Shown one piece after another: positions 9,506-16,698 of a stretch of DNA of 64,000 nucleotides. The position numbers were made by a program, and so were the translations under genes. The notes under the pieces were generated by a model. That model had not been told where the DNA came from, did no database searches, and worked only from the letters and a program-made list of their open reading frames with translations. Each line of letters begins with the position of its first letter. Within the stretch, counting starts at the first letter, position 1. This stretch comes from Thermococcus sp. JdF3 (GTDB lineage: Archaea; Methanobacteriota_B; Thermococci; Thermococcales; Thermococcaceae), in contig NZ_SNUK01000006.1 of NCBI RefSeq assembly GCF_012027495.1, positions 62,001-126,000 on the forward strand. The letters run 5' to 3'.

Positions 9506-9681
9506 GCCTTACCCTCCTCCTTGAGCTGTTCCATAAGGTCCTCGTCGTAGGCCAGAATCTCGTCGTCCACGTAGTACTCCTTGCCGGTTATTCTGTCCCA
9601 GTAGCCGTAGAGCAGCATGGTCAAAATTCCCAGGAAAGTGGGCACCAGCAAAGTTGCCCAAGCCGAACCACTCAAGCCCAT
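9502..9681 (-). CDS. Small membrane protein paired with the symporter (symporter small accessory protein)
   Basis: A short gene (59 residues, start MGLSGSAWATLLVPTFLG) with one membrane segment (about residues 8-25) and an acidic cytoplasmic tail of about 30 residues. A GGTGAAGTAAG site sits directly before its ATG, and its TGA overlaps the symporter ATG, so the two are translationally coupled. Small one-helix proteins of this kind are known to precede many SSS symporter genes; that is established only as a genomic association. Here it is the first gene of the proline-transport transcript. A role as subunit or stabiliser of the transporter is inferred. Confidence 0.75.
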   Translation of the reverse strand: MGLSGSAWATLLVPTFLGILTMLLYGYWDRITGKEYYVDDEILAYDEDLMEQLKEEGKA

Positions 9682-9697
9682 CTTACTTCACCTCGAT

Positions 9698-9755
9698 ACA
9701 TCGATGTGAATTAAGGGACATCGATCCACAATATGTGCGCATGAAAATATAAACA
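9698..9755 (-). promoter_or_regulatory. Promoter and ATCGAT repeats before the proline symporter operon
   Basis: On the minus strand a TATA element (GTTTATATTTTC, bases 9744-9755) lies about 65 bases before the small-protein ATG. Just downstream, around the expected transcription start, are two copies of ACATCGAT: the palindrome ACATCGATGT at 9698-9707 and ACATCGATCC at 9718-9727, 20 bases apart. Two same-face palindromic half-sites at the start point look like a repressor operator for proline-responsive control. The regulator is unknown. Confidence 0.5.
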
Positions 9756-9861
9756 TATTGGTTTAACAGTTCCCGATTAGGAACGGGATGTTAGAATACT
9801 GTGACAAACAAAAGGTAACAGTTAAGTAATGTATTTGGTGAACAATGACGGGGGCTGAAAT

Positions 9862-10347
9862 ATGAGGGTCAACGTCATGAGGCCAATATTTAAGCCTGAG
9901 GGCGTTTCGAATCCGGACTTCGTGCTGTATCCGTACCACATCTTTCACCTAAAGCTCCTCTACAAGCGTCTGGGCAGAAGCGACCGCGTTCTCGATTACT
10001 TCGCCTACGTGGACCTCTACCGTCTCGGGGCGGAGAGGGGGGACGGATTCATAGACCTCTACGAGTGGGACGTGGAGGAGAAGAAGGTAATGGAGCCGCT
10101 CGTTGATTACGAGGAGGCGAGGATGAAAGCCTTTGAAAGCGCGATAACCTGGGGGAACTCGAGGATCGTCTCCTGGTGGCTTCCCAGAATAGAGATAGTG
10201 CGGGAGGCCCGGGCCTACAAGGTGTTCTGGCTCTACGAAAAGGATGGGGAAAAGCTCATCATGGACAGCCTCGATGGGAAGGAGTTCAGCCTCGACGCGG
10301 TAACCGGAAAGGACGGGAGGAAGTGCAGGGGGCCGTTCTGCCGTTAG
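9862..10347 (+). CDS. Conserved-looking protein of unknown function
   Basis: A 161-residue soluble protein, no signal peptide or membrane segment, with a GGGGGCTG site before the ATG. It is rich in aromatic residues (HIFHLKLLYKRLG, SWWLPRIEIV, YKVFWLYEKDGEKL), giving an alternating strand-helix look, and ends in a short basic tail with two cysteines (KCRGPFC). Composition and codon use match the genome, so it is probably a real gene. I do not recognise the family. Its 3' end overlaps, antisense, the remnant PIN toxin frame, suggesting that the deletion which removed the toxin fused this gene's end to it. Confidence 0.6.
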   Translation: MRVNVMRPIFKPEGVSNPDFVLYPYHIFHLKLLYKRLGRSDRVLDYFAYVDLYRLGAERGDGFIDLYEWDVEEKKVMEPLVDYEEARMKAFESAITWGNSRIVSWWLPRIEIVREARAYKVFWLYEKDGEKLIMDSLDGKEFSLDAVTGKDGRKCRGPFCR

Positions 10348-10447
10348 ATAAGGAAAAGATGTCAACTCCAAAAAGTTCGCGGAGTATCCTTAGCTCCCCG
10401 ATGTTTGACAGCCCTATAAAAGGACTCGTGTTTGATACCACGATCAT
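10286..10447 (-). pseudogene. Truncated PIN-domain (DUF3368-like) toxin remnant
   Basis: Immediately downstream of the UPF0175 gene, and overlapping its stop as ATGA, a frame begins MIVVSNTSPFIGLSNIGELR and continues ILRELFGVDIF. This is the N-terminus of the DUF3368 PIN-like nuclease family, which commonly pairs with UPF0175 proteins and normally runs to about 150-160 residues. Homology stops near residue 31; the frame then reads antisense through the tail of the neighbouring gene and ends after 53 codons, so all remaining catalytic acidic positions are gone. It cannot be an active nuclease. Confidence 0.7.
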
Positions 10448-10686
10448 TCCAGACCCTCAATGGCCTTGATGTCCTCCTCGGCCTCTTCTCTCGTGTAGTT
10501 TAGCGGGACACCCCTCTTCCTCAGCTCGTAGAGGAATTCCCTCACACTCAAACCTGCAAATTCGGCAGCCTTTCCGAGGCTCAGCTTTTCCTCCCGGTAT
10601 AGCTCTATGGCCGCGAGGAGAACAAGCTCCCTCTCAGGCTTTGGGCCGAGGAAGTCACGGAATCCCTCGGGCATTGCACTCTCCAT
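10444..10686 (-). CDS. UPF0175 family protein (antitoxin-like)
   Basis: An 80-residue protein with the UPF0175 pattern: an amphipathic segment LVLLAAIELYREEKLSLGKA followed by AEFAGLSVREFLYELRKRGV, a helix-turn-helix-like fold seen in stand-alone antitoxin candidates. I place the start at the internal ATG (MESAMPEG) because it has a GGGTGG site; ten more codons are open upstream. The partner toxin directly downstream is truncated, so this is an orphan antitoxin. It may persist as a DNA-binding protein. The family role as antitoxin is inferred in the literature from gene pairing. Confidence 0.75.
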   Translation of the reverse strand: MESAMPEGFRDFLGPKPERELVLLAAIELYREEKLSLGKAAEFAGLSVREFLYELRKRGVPLNYTREEAEEDIKAIEGLE

Positions 10687-10730
10687 AATCCCACCCAATC
10701 TGTCTTTGGCATTCATTGAGAAAAACCTTT

Positions 10731-11897
10731 CTACCTCGCGTGAATCTCCACTATGTCCCCGTCCTCAAGGACGTGGTCGGCCCCAACGCGCTGGCCAGGG
10801 AACTTGACGCTCTTGCCCCAGACACGGGCGTAGCGGAAGTTCCTGGCGAAGTCCTTGTGGATCCTCTCCGCCAGATCCATAACCGTTGAGCCCTTCTTCA
10901 GCGGCACCGGTGGATAGGCCGGCTCCTCGCCGGGGCTCTTGGTGAAGACGCGGATTATCCCGGCCAGCTCGTATAGCTCGTCTTTGAGCTTGTCAAGCTG
11001 TATCTTCCTCTTCGCCGAGACGGGGATTATCTTGAACCTGTCCCCGTAGGCCTCAACGAGTTTCTCGTAGTTCTCCTTGCTTCCCGGGGCGTCGCCCTTG
11101 TTGGCGATGATTATAGCCCTCCTCCAGACGAGGCTCTCGTCGAGTGCGTCTGCGAAGTCCTCGAGCGTCACGGGTTCTTTCACCGTTATCTCCGCGGAGT
11201 GAATCCTCTCCTCGCGGAGCATCTTCATGACCTCGCTTATGTCGCCCTTGATGTTCTCCTGGCCGTTGATGACGATTCCGCCCATCGCGGTTCTCTTTAT
11301 CTCAACCCTCGGGCGGCGTTTGTTGAGCTTTATCCCCGCCCTCTCGAACTCCCTGAGAAGGGTTTCCAGCTGCTTTACCGGATCCTGGGATAGGTCAACG
11401 ACTATGGCCACGGCGTCGGCGTTTCTGATAACGCTCAGCAGCTGCGGCCCCATTCCCTTTCCGAGGGCGGCGCCCTCCACGAGGCCGGGAACCTCAACGA
11501 GCTGTATCTGAACGTCCCTGTGGTGCATCATTCCTGGGATGGGCTCGACGGTGGTGAAGGCGTAATCCGCGACGTCGGCGTCGACGTTTGTGAGTGCCTT
11601 CATAAGGGAGCTCTTTCCAACGTTCGGGAGGCCAGCGAGGACTATCTGTGCCGCGCCCTCTTTCCTGACGCTCAGCGATGGGCCGCCACCGCCCTTCTTC
11701 ATCTGCCGCTGCTTCTCCAGCTCCTTCCTCAGCTCGGCGAGCTTTCGCTTTATCTGGAGTCTGAGCTTTTCCGTTCCCTTGTGCTTGGGGACGGTGGCGT
11801 ACATCTTCTCAAGGGCGCGTATCTTTTCGGGAATCGTCCTGGCGTTCCTGTACTCCTCCTCCGCCGCGAGGTATTCCGCTGTCACGTTCGTTGGCAT
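10731..11897 (-). CDS. DRG-type GTP-binding protein with TGS domain
   Basis: A 388-residue translation-factor-class GTPase. Order of parts: a charged helical N-terminus (residues 1-75), the G domain with G1 GLPNVGKSS, G2/G3 TTVEPIPGMM and VEVPGLVEGA, G4 IANKGDAP, then a TGS domain at the C-terminus (DFARNFRYARVWGKS...EDGDIVEIHAR). This matches the Obg/DRG group; eukaryotic DRG proteins act at ribosomes, and the archaeal role is uncharacterised. A GGGAGGGTC site supports the start. The gene is transcribed divergently from the FL11-like regulator. Confidence 0.9.
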   Translation of the reverse strand: MPTNVTAEYLAAEEEYRNARTIPEKIRALEKMYATVPKHKGTEKLRLQIKRKLAELRKELEKQRQMKKGGGGPSLSVRKEGAAQIVLAGLPNVGKSSLMKALTNVDADVADYAFTTVEPIPGMMHHRDVQIQLVEVPGLVEGAALGKGMGPQLLSVIRNADAVAIVVDLSQDPVKQLETLLREFERAGIKLNKRRPRVEIKRTAMGGIVINGQENIKGDISEVMKMLREERIHSAEITVKEPVTLEDFADALDESLVWRRAIIIANKGDAPGSKENYEKLVEAYGDRFKIIPVSAKRKIQLDKLKDELYELAGIIRVFTKSPGEEPAYPPVPLKKGSTVMDLAERIHKDFARNFRYARVWGKSVKFPGQRVGADHVLEDGDIVEIHAR

Positions 11898-12016
11898 CGC
11901 TGACCCTCCCAGAACTTCTAGAGGTAAAAGGTGAGCGGCGTTTTATAAAAGTATGGTTCTCCAAAATCGGCAAGTTTATATAACCTTTCGAAAATTTTTT
12001 ACCGGCGGTGATGCTC

Positions 12017-12469
12017 ATGCGAATGGGTTTGGACGAGACTGACAAGAAAATCCTCTCCATCCTCCAGAAGAACAGCAGAACGCCCCTGAGGGAGATTTCC
12101 AAGGAGGTCGGGCTGGCGGAGTCAACGGTCTACGAGAGGATCAAGAAACTGAAGGATCGGGGCATAATAAGGAAGTTCACGGTCATACTTGACCCCGACT
12201 CCCTCGGTTTCCAGATCCTGGCGTTCATCCTCATAAAATCCAAGGCCGGTATGTACGCTCACGTCGCCAACGAGCTCAAGCAGCACCCCCAGATCGTCGA
12301 GATATACGAGACCACCGGCGACTACGACATGCTGGTCAAAATCCGAACCGGCGGGAGCGACGAGCTCAACGAGTTTCTCGACACCATCGGTGAGATCGAC
12401 GGCGTAGTGGCAACCCATACCATGGTCGTCCTCAAGATACACAAGGAGACCACGGAGCTTCCTCTCTGA
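12017..12469 (+). CDS. Lrp/AsnC family regulator, FL11-like
   Basis: A 150-residue feast/famine regulator: N-terminal winged helix-turn-helix (PLREISKEVGLAESTVYERI, residues 22-41) and C-terminal RAM ligand-binding domain with the characteristic EIYETTGDYDMLVKI stretch and the ending HTMVVLKIHKETTELPL. It is strikingly similar to the lysine-responsive Pyrococcus regulator FL11 that I recall. Two in-frame starts precede the one chosen; ATG at 12017 has GGTGAT at proper spacing. A TATA-like TTTATATAACC lies about 40 bases upstream. FL11 represses its own and other genes by binding TGAAA...TTTCA-type sites; here the target set is unknown. Confidence 0.88.
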   Translation: MRMGLDETDKKILSILQKNSRTPLREISKEVGLAESTVYERIKKLKDRGIIRKFTVILDPDSLGFQILAFILIKSKAGMYAHVANELKQHPQIVEIYETTGDYDMLVKIRTGGSDELNEFLDTIGEIDGVVATHTMVVLKIHKETTELPL

Positions 12470-12542
12470 CCGTTTCTGCCCAAAAATCCTTATAAGTGCC
12501 CCCTTTCTATTTTCTCCAAGCGTTTGAGTGGGGGTGTTCGGC

Positions 12543-13043
12543 ATGAGGGTGCTGTTTCTCAGTGCGGACGAGTTCGAAGACCTGGAGCTTATATACCCCC
12601 TCCACAGGCTCAAGGAGGAGGGACACGAGGTCTATGTGGCGAGCTTTGAGAGGGGGAGACTAACCGGCAAGCACGGCTATTCCGTGAACGTTGACTTGGC
12701 CTTTGACGAGGTCGACCCGGACGAGTTCGACGCCCTCGTCCTGCCCGGGGGAAAGGCGCCTGAGATAGTCCGGCTCAACGAGAAGGCAGTTGAGATAACC
12801 AGGAAGATGTTCGAGGCCGGAAAGCCGGTGGCGAGCATCTGCCACGGCCCGCAGATACTCATCTCGGCGGGCGTACTGAAGGGCAGGAAGGGAACGAGCA
12901 CGGTAACCATCAGGGACGACGTGAGAAACGCCGGGGCCGAGTGGGTGGACGAGCCGGTGGTCGTTGACGGCAACTGGGTGAGCTCAAGGCACCCCGGCGA
13001 CCTCTACGCCTGGATGAGGGAGTTTGTTAAGCTCCTCCGCTGA
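12543..13043 (+). CDS. pfpI: PfpI/DJ-1 family intracellular protease/deglycase
   Basis: The 166-residue protein is nearly the length of P. furiosus PfpI and P. horikoshii PH1704. The nucleophile elbow ASICHGPQ places Cys100 and His101, and Glu74 (KAPEIV) is the third catalytic residue, the same numbering as PH1704, which supports the start at the internal ATG rather than the GTG five codons earlier. Family enzymes form hexameric rings and have been assigned ATP-independent proteolysis and glycation-repair activities; the physiological role is debated. The gene stands alone with its own TATA (CTTATAAG) 48 bases upstream. Confidence 0.93.
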   Translation: MRVLFLSADEFEDLELIYPLHRLKEEGHEVYVASFERGRLTGKHGYSVNVDLAFDEVDPDEFDALVLPGGKAPEIVRLNEKAVEITRKMFEAGKPVASICHGPQILISAGVLKGRKGTSTVTIRDDVRNAGAEWVDEPVVVDGNWVSSRHPGDLYAWMREFVKLLR

Positions 13044-13116
13044 CCTTCGGCTTTTCTTTTAACGGTTGGGGGATGAGTTTTTAAGCTCCCCGGGTTTCTC
13101 TCTCTTGGTGAGAATC

Positions 13117-13548
13117 ATGACGGAGAAACTCATACGTTCAGGGGAGAACAGAATCCTCCTCGGTGTACTCGGCGGCATAGCCGAGCACCTCAACGTTGAC
13201 CCCACCCTTGTAAGGCTGATCTTCGTGGTTCTTCTGGTGTTCAACCCCGTCGCCATGACATTGCTCTACTTCCTTGCGGCGCTCATAATACCCGAGGAGG
13301 GCGAAGAGGCTGAGGAACCCCTGGCAGACAGGCTCGGAAACCTGGTGGACGAGACGGGGGAAAGGCTGGGGGAGGTCTTCTCCGGAAACGAAAACTCGAA
13401 GGCAATCGCCCTCCTGCTGATAGTGCTGGGCGCAATACTGCTGGCCGGCCCCTTCATGCCGTTCCTCCTGCCTGCGGTGGACTTCAGAACCCTGCTGGCG
13501 GTGGCCTTCCTCGTTATGGGAATAATACTCCTCATGAGGGGTGATTGA
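13117..13548 (+). CDS. PspC domain membrane protein
   Basis: A 143-residue protein. Residues 4-62 form a PspC domain (SGENRILLGVLGGIAEHL...VRLIFVVLLVFNPVAM, ending AALIIPEE), with the usual amphipathic start and one or two membrane helices. A charged linker (residues 63-95) is followed by two further hydrophobic helices. I use the internal ATG because GGTGAG precedes it. PspC proteins are stress or envelope-linked in bacteria; the archaeal role is unknown. The stop overlaps the ribosome binding site of the next gene, so an operon with the next two genes is likely. Confidence 0.82.
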   Translation: MTEKLIRSGENRILLGVLGGIAEHLNVDPTLVRLIFVVLLVFNPVAMTLLYFLAALIIPEEGEEAEEPLADRLGNLVDETGERLGEVFSGNENSKAIALLLIVLGAILLAGPFMPFLLPAVDFRTLLAVAFLVMGIILLMRGD

Positions 13549-13549
13549 G

Positions 13550-13777
13550 ATGAGAACCTTTGGCTTGATTCTGGTTTTCCTTGGCTTCCTCCTGCTCCTC
13601 AAGGAATTTCAGCCGGCCTTCCTCGACTGGCTCAGGCCGTACGCACCTTACATAAAGGACGCCTTCTGGGGCGTTACGCTCATAGCCTTCGGACTCTACA
13701 TGCTGACCAGGAGAGCCGCCCGCAGACTGGTGCTGCTCCTCTATCTCATCTACCTGCTCCTGTACCTGGTGGTCTGA
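13550..13777 (+). CDS. Small membrane protein, unknown
   Basis: A 75-residue protein of almost entirely hydrophobic composition: three membrane segments (about residues 5-20, 33-50 and 55-74) with an aromatic linker KEFQPAFLDWLRPYAPY. It starts one base after the PspC gene with a GGTGATTGAG site and ends one base before the CitG-like gene, so it is the middle gene of a tight three-gene run. Shape resembles the DUF5668/LiaF-like partners that often accompany PspC proteins in bacteria, but I cannot assign a family. Confidence 0.65.
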   Translation: MRTFGLILVFLGFLLLLKEFQPAFLDWLRPYAPYIKDAFWGVTLIAFGLYMLTRRAARRLVLLLYLIYLLLYLVV

Positions 13778-14704
13778 ATGGAACGGTGGAGGATAATCCG
13801 GGCTTTCACCCTTGGCCCCCTCCTTGAGGCGGCCCTTCCAAAACCGGGCAACGTGAGCCGCTTTAGGGACTTCAATGACCTGACGTTCTACCACTTCCTC
13901 TTCGCCGAGACCGCCGTCCTCGGCGTTTACTACGAGGCGATAAAGACCGCAGAGTTACTCAGGAAGGGTATCCTTGAGCCCCGGGAAGCTGGAATCGGGG
14001 AGCTGATAAAGAGGGCGGTTCAGGCATCGCGCGAGGCTCAGGACGCCAACCCCAACTTCGGGATCATAGCCCTTTCGATCCCTCTAATCATGGGGCTGGG
14101 CATGGGGAAGAACATGCTCGACGCCAGGGAGAAGGCCAAGCTCCTCATCGACGAATCAACGGTCAGGGACACGATGGAGCTCTACCGGGCGATAAGGATA
14201 GCCAACCCCAAAGGAATCCCCTCCGGGGTCAAGTACGACGTTTACAGCGACGATTCCTTCAGGGAGCTCTTCCAGGACGGTATCAACCTGTCCAGGCTCG
14301 CCGAGATAAGCTGTGAGCGCGAGATGATATTCTGCGAGTGGCTCAAGGAGTACGAGCTGAGCTACTCCACCTTTGGACGGCTCTACGAGCTGATAAAGGA
14401 GCTCCCTCTGGAGGAGGCCGTGCTCAGGGCTTTCCTTGAGCTTCTTGCCCATAACCTCGACACGCTGATAGTCAGGAAGGCCGGCATCGAAGAGGCGAGG
14501 CTCGTTCAGGAGAACGCCGGGAAAGTCCTTGAGGGAAAGATGGGCATCGAGGAGTTCGATGCGTTCATGCGGGAGAAGGGAGACCTGAGGAACCCCGGCA
14601 GTTTGGCCGATATAATGGCCGTCTCGCTCAGCCTTCTCGTCCTGAGGGGGCTGAGGGTGGAAATGAGAAACGGGAAGGTCTGGGGAGTTATAGGACGACC
14701 CTAA
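13778..14704 (+). CDS. CitG/MdcB-like (triphosphoribosyl-dephospho-CoA synthase family) protein
   Basis: A 308-residue, mostly helical protein. The start of the CitG family is visible as ALPKPGNVSRFRDFNDLTFYHF, then NPNFGIIALSIPLI and a helical second half. In bacteria the family makes the prosthetic-group precursor of citrate lyase and malonate decarboxylase from dephospho-CoA and ATP. No citrate lyase or malonate decarboxylase subunit is in the window, and archaeal members often occur without one, so the bacterial reaction should not be assumed. The gene follows the small membrane protein with no gap and overlaps the encapsulin-like gene tail to tail by 17 bases. Confidence 0.75.
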   Translation: MERWRIIRAFTLGPLLEAALPKPGNVSRFRDFNDLTFYHFLFAETAVLGVYYEAIKTAELLRKGILEPREAGIGELIKRAVQASREAQDANPNFGIIALSIPLIMGLGMGKNMLDAREKAKLLIDESTVRDTMELYRAIRIANPKGIPSGVKYDVYSDDSFRELFQDGINLSRLAEISCEREMIFCEWLKEYELSYSTFGRLYELIKELPLEEAVLRAFLELLAHNLDTLIVRKAGIEEARLVQENAGKVLEGKMGIEEFDAFMREKGDLRNPGSLADIMAVSLSLLVLRGLRVEMRNGKVWGVIGRP

Positions 14705-14969
14705 ACCTCTTCGCCCCGCCGGGACCGAGGCCAAGTGCCTTGCTGTCGATGACAACTGCATCCCCTCCGAGCTCGTCGAGCATGCGTATCTTAAGGCCCG
14801 AGAGCTCGAAAACCTCCTCCTCGTCGCCGAACTCCTCGTTTATCTGCTCCCTTATGAACTCGTAGGCTTCCCTTCCCAGGAGGACAACGTCCGGCTCGTA
14901 GCCGTCGAGCTTCAGCTCGTTGGCCTTCTCCTCAACTGAGCTGAGAACACGAATCAGGTCTCCGCGCAT
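14688..14969 (-). CDS. DUF1884 protein, predicted family 4 (A-domain) encapsulin
   Basis: A 93-residue protein beginning MRGDLIRVLSSVEEKANELK and containing DVVLLGREAYEFI and MLDELGGDAVVIDSKALGLG. From memory it is close along its length to P. furiosus PF0899, the DUF1884 protein whose structure matches the axial (A) domain of HK97-fold capsid proteins; this group has been named family 4 encapsulins in a computational survey. The start uses the ATG with GGTG six bases upstream, three codons inside the open frame. Reported family 4 genes often sit beside metabolic enzymes, so the convergent CitG-like gene is a candidate partner. Assembly state is unproven. Confidence 0.72.
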   Translation of the reverse strand: MRGDLIRVLSSVEEKANELKLDGYEPDVVLLGREAYEFIREQINEEFGDEEEVFELSGLKIRMLDELGGDAVVIDSKALGLGPGGAKRFRVVL

Positions 14970-15023
14970 TTTCAACACCGTGAAAAGTTGAACCTCCGGC
15001 TAAAAAATGTGCCGGTGGGAGCA

Positions 15024-15893
15024 TCACCCTTCTCCGATGCTTCCCGCCGTGAAGGCCTCTGCGTAAGCCTTGACCGTCTCCTCGTCGCCCATTATCATGA
15101 GGACTCTCACCAGATCCATGCCCTTGACCTCAGAGAATTCGACGTAGAGGTAATCGCCGCCTCTGCGGTAGAGTTTTGCACTCAACGGCCTGAAGTACTC
15201 GTTCTCGGTGGGTTTTTTATCCAGGATTCTCTCCTCAAATCCCTCCGCCTTTATGGCCTCGTCGAGCTGGGCGATTACCGCTTCAATGGGGCAGGTGCAG
15301 GCCCCGGTGAGCTCTGTCCTCCTTCTCTCCGAGATGCCGCCGCTCATCAGGAAGTCCGTCCCGTTCGAGTTCGCAAGGTTTTCCGTTACCTCCCAGGTGG
15401 TGTTCTTCGTGGGTATCACGTAGTGGGCGAAGTAAACGTTCCCCGCGGGCAGTTCGATGTCCTGCCTTTTTATCTCTCCCCTGTTTCCGGCAACTACCGG
15501 GTAGTACATTCCCCTCGCGGTGTCGTTGTTCTCGAAGAAGACGGCACTGCCAGCCAGCGTGCACTCAGGCAGTATTCCCATCTCCGCCGGCCAGTTCTCC
15601 GCGTGCAGGTAACCGCTGCTCGTTCCTTCACTCAGCGATACCTTTGGAACGAACTCCAGAAAATCGCTGAATTCCATCATGCGGTTGTCCACAAGCTCCC
15701 TGACGCTCCAGCCGGTCCAGGCGTTTGCGTGGGTGAATCCGGGCTCGGTCTCAAGCGTGCAGGTTACGGTGGAGTAGTCCACCCCGTCGCTGGAGTCCTT
15801 GCTTGGTAGCTGGTTCCCTGATATGTAGTAACCCAGCGTGAGAACCACAACAACGGAAAGAACCAGGACGGCAACCTTCACATTCTTATCCAT
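15024..15893 (-). CDS. Secreted/anchored protein, paralog A of a three-member family
   Basis: A 289-residue protein with an N-terminal hydrophobic segment (residues 7-26, no lipobox cysteine), so either cleaved or a membrane anchor, then an extracellular domain with several cysteines (TCTLE, PECTL, CTCPIE). Its last 80 residues (CPIEAVIAQLDEAIKAEGFE through KAYAEAF) are shared with the genes at 21404 and 22391, and the middle block NVYFAHYVIPTKNTTWEV recurs in both. Transcription should start from a promoter with a TGM-like operator. Unknown function; the family looks specific to these organisms. Confidence 0.7.
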   Translation of the reverse strand: MDKNVKVAVLVLSVVVVLTLGYYISGNQLPSKDSSDGVDYSTVTCTLETEPGFTHANAWTGWSVRELVDNRMMEFSDFLEFVPKVSLSEGTSSGYLHAENWPAEMGILPECTLAGSAVFFENNDTARGMYYPVVAGNRGEIKRQDIELPAGNVYFAHYVIPTKNTTWEVTENLANSNGTDFLMSGGISERRRTELTGACTCPIEAVIAQLDEAIKAEGFEERILDKKPTENEYFRPLSAKLYRRGGDYLYVEFSEVKGMDLVRVLMIMGDEETVKAYAEAFTAGSIGEG

Positions 15894-15928
15894 TTTGGAG
15901 CCCCCCTATTACACGGTGGGCTATTCTT

Positions 15929-15982
15929 CTATTTAACCCTTTCTATCACAAGAAGTGAAATTTCGGCCAAAACCAAGTTATA
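15929..15982 (-). repeat. 54-bp leader repeat, copy 1
   Basis: This promoter-proximal block upstream of paralog A is nearly identical (one mismatch by eye) to bases 23620-23673 upstream of the paralog C/B unit. It holds a TATA-like TTATAACTT, the sequence GGTTTTGGCCGAAA, and the palindromic site at 15944-15960. Outside the block the two leaders diverge at once. Confidence 0.85.
15944..15960 (-). promoter_or_regulatory. TGM-like operator (TrmBL1/Tgr site) of paralog A
   Basis: On the minus strand the site reads TTTCAC-TTCTT-GTGATA, one base from the Thermococcales glycolytic motif TATCAC-N5-GTGATA bound by the sugar-responsive regulator Tgr/TrmBL1. It lies just downstream of the TATA element, the position at which this regulator represses glycolytic genes in published work. 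Confidence 0.65.
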
Positions 15983-16017
15983 AAAATTTAAGTCCCGGGC
16001 AATAAAACCGTGAAACG

Positions 16018-16659
16018 CTAAAGCCCGAACGCCCCCTTGATGCCGTTGATTATCATCTGAACCGCCATAGACGTTAGTATGAGACCCATCATTCTCGTCA
16101 TAACCTTTATTCCTACCCTGCCAAGCTTCCTCTGTATCCTGTTGGAGGAGCAGAGGATCAGCCAGACGGTCAGGCCTATCGCGAGAATGCTCGCCACCAC
16201 CGTCGCCTTCTCCGGAATGGAAGTGCTCTTTGCCATGTAGAGCATGACCGTGGTTATCGCACCGGGCCCCGAGATAAGGGGTATCGCCAGGGGTATTATG
16301 GCAACCTCCTCCAGCGTGACCACTTCCTCGCTGAACTCCTCCGTCTCCTCTTTGCTTATCTTGACCGTCGAGAGCCTGCCAGAGAGCATGTCCATGGCCA
16401 TCTTGAATAGGAGGATTCCCCCGGCTATCGCGAAGGCGTCTATGCTGGATCCGAAGAACTTGAATATCCACTCCCCTATGAGGGCGAAGACGACGAGGGT
16501 CACGATAACCGTGGTGGCGGTTTTTTGTGCTATCTCCCTCCTCTGGCTCCAGGAGAGGTCGTGGGTGACCCCGAGGAAGACTGGAACCGCTCCGACCGGG
16601 TTCGTTATCGCGAACAGTCCGCCGTAGAGTATCACGAAATACTTGATCAGCTCTATCAC
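16018..16659 (-). CDS. snatA: MarC/SnatA family membrane protein (neutral amino acid transporter)
   Basis: A 213-residue protein with six predicted membrane helices arranged as two inverted three-helix repeats; each repeat has the family loop NPVGAVPVFLGVT (residues 20-32) and PLAIPLISGPGAITTV (about 122-137). The family member SnatA of a Thermococcus strain was shown to take up glycine and other neutral amino acids using a proton gradient, which is the best available guide. Start GTG with GGTGGTGAC upstream. The 3' end faces the regulatory region of paralog A. Confidence 0.85.
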   Translation of the reverse strand: MIELIKYFVILYGGLFAITNPVGAVPVFLGVTHDLSWSQRREIAQKTATTVIVTLVVFALIGEWIFKFFGSSIDAFAIAGGILLFKMAMDMLSGRLSTVKISKEETEEFSEEVVTLEEVAIIPLAIPLISGPGAITTVMLYMAKSTSIPEKATVVASILAIGLTVWLILCSSNRIQRKLGRVGIKVMTRMMGLILTSMAVQMIINGIKGAFGL

Positions 16660-16698
16660 GTCACCACCCGAAGGCGGGAAGAAGAGGGGGTTAAAAAC

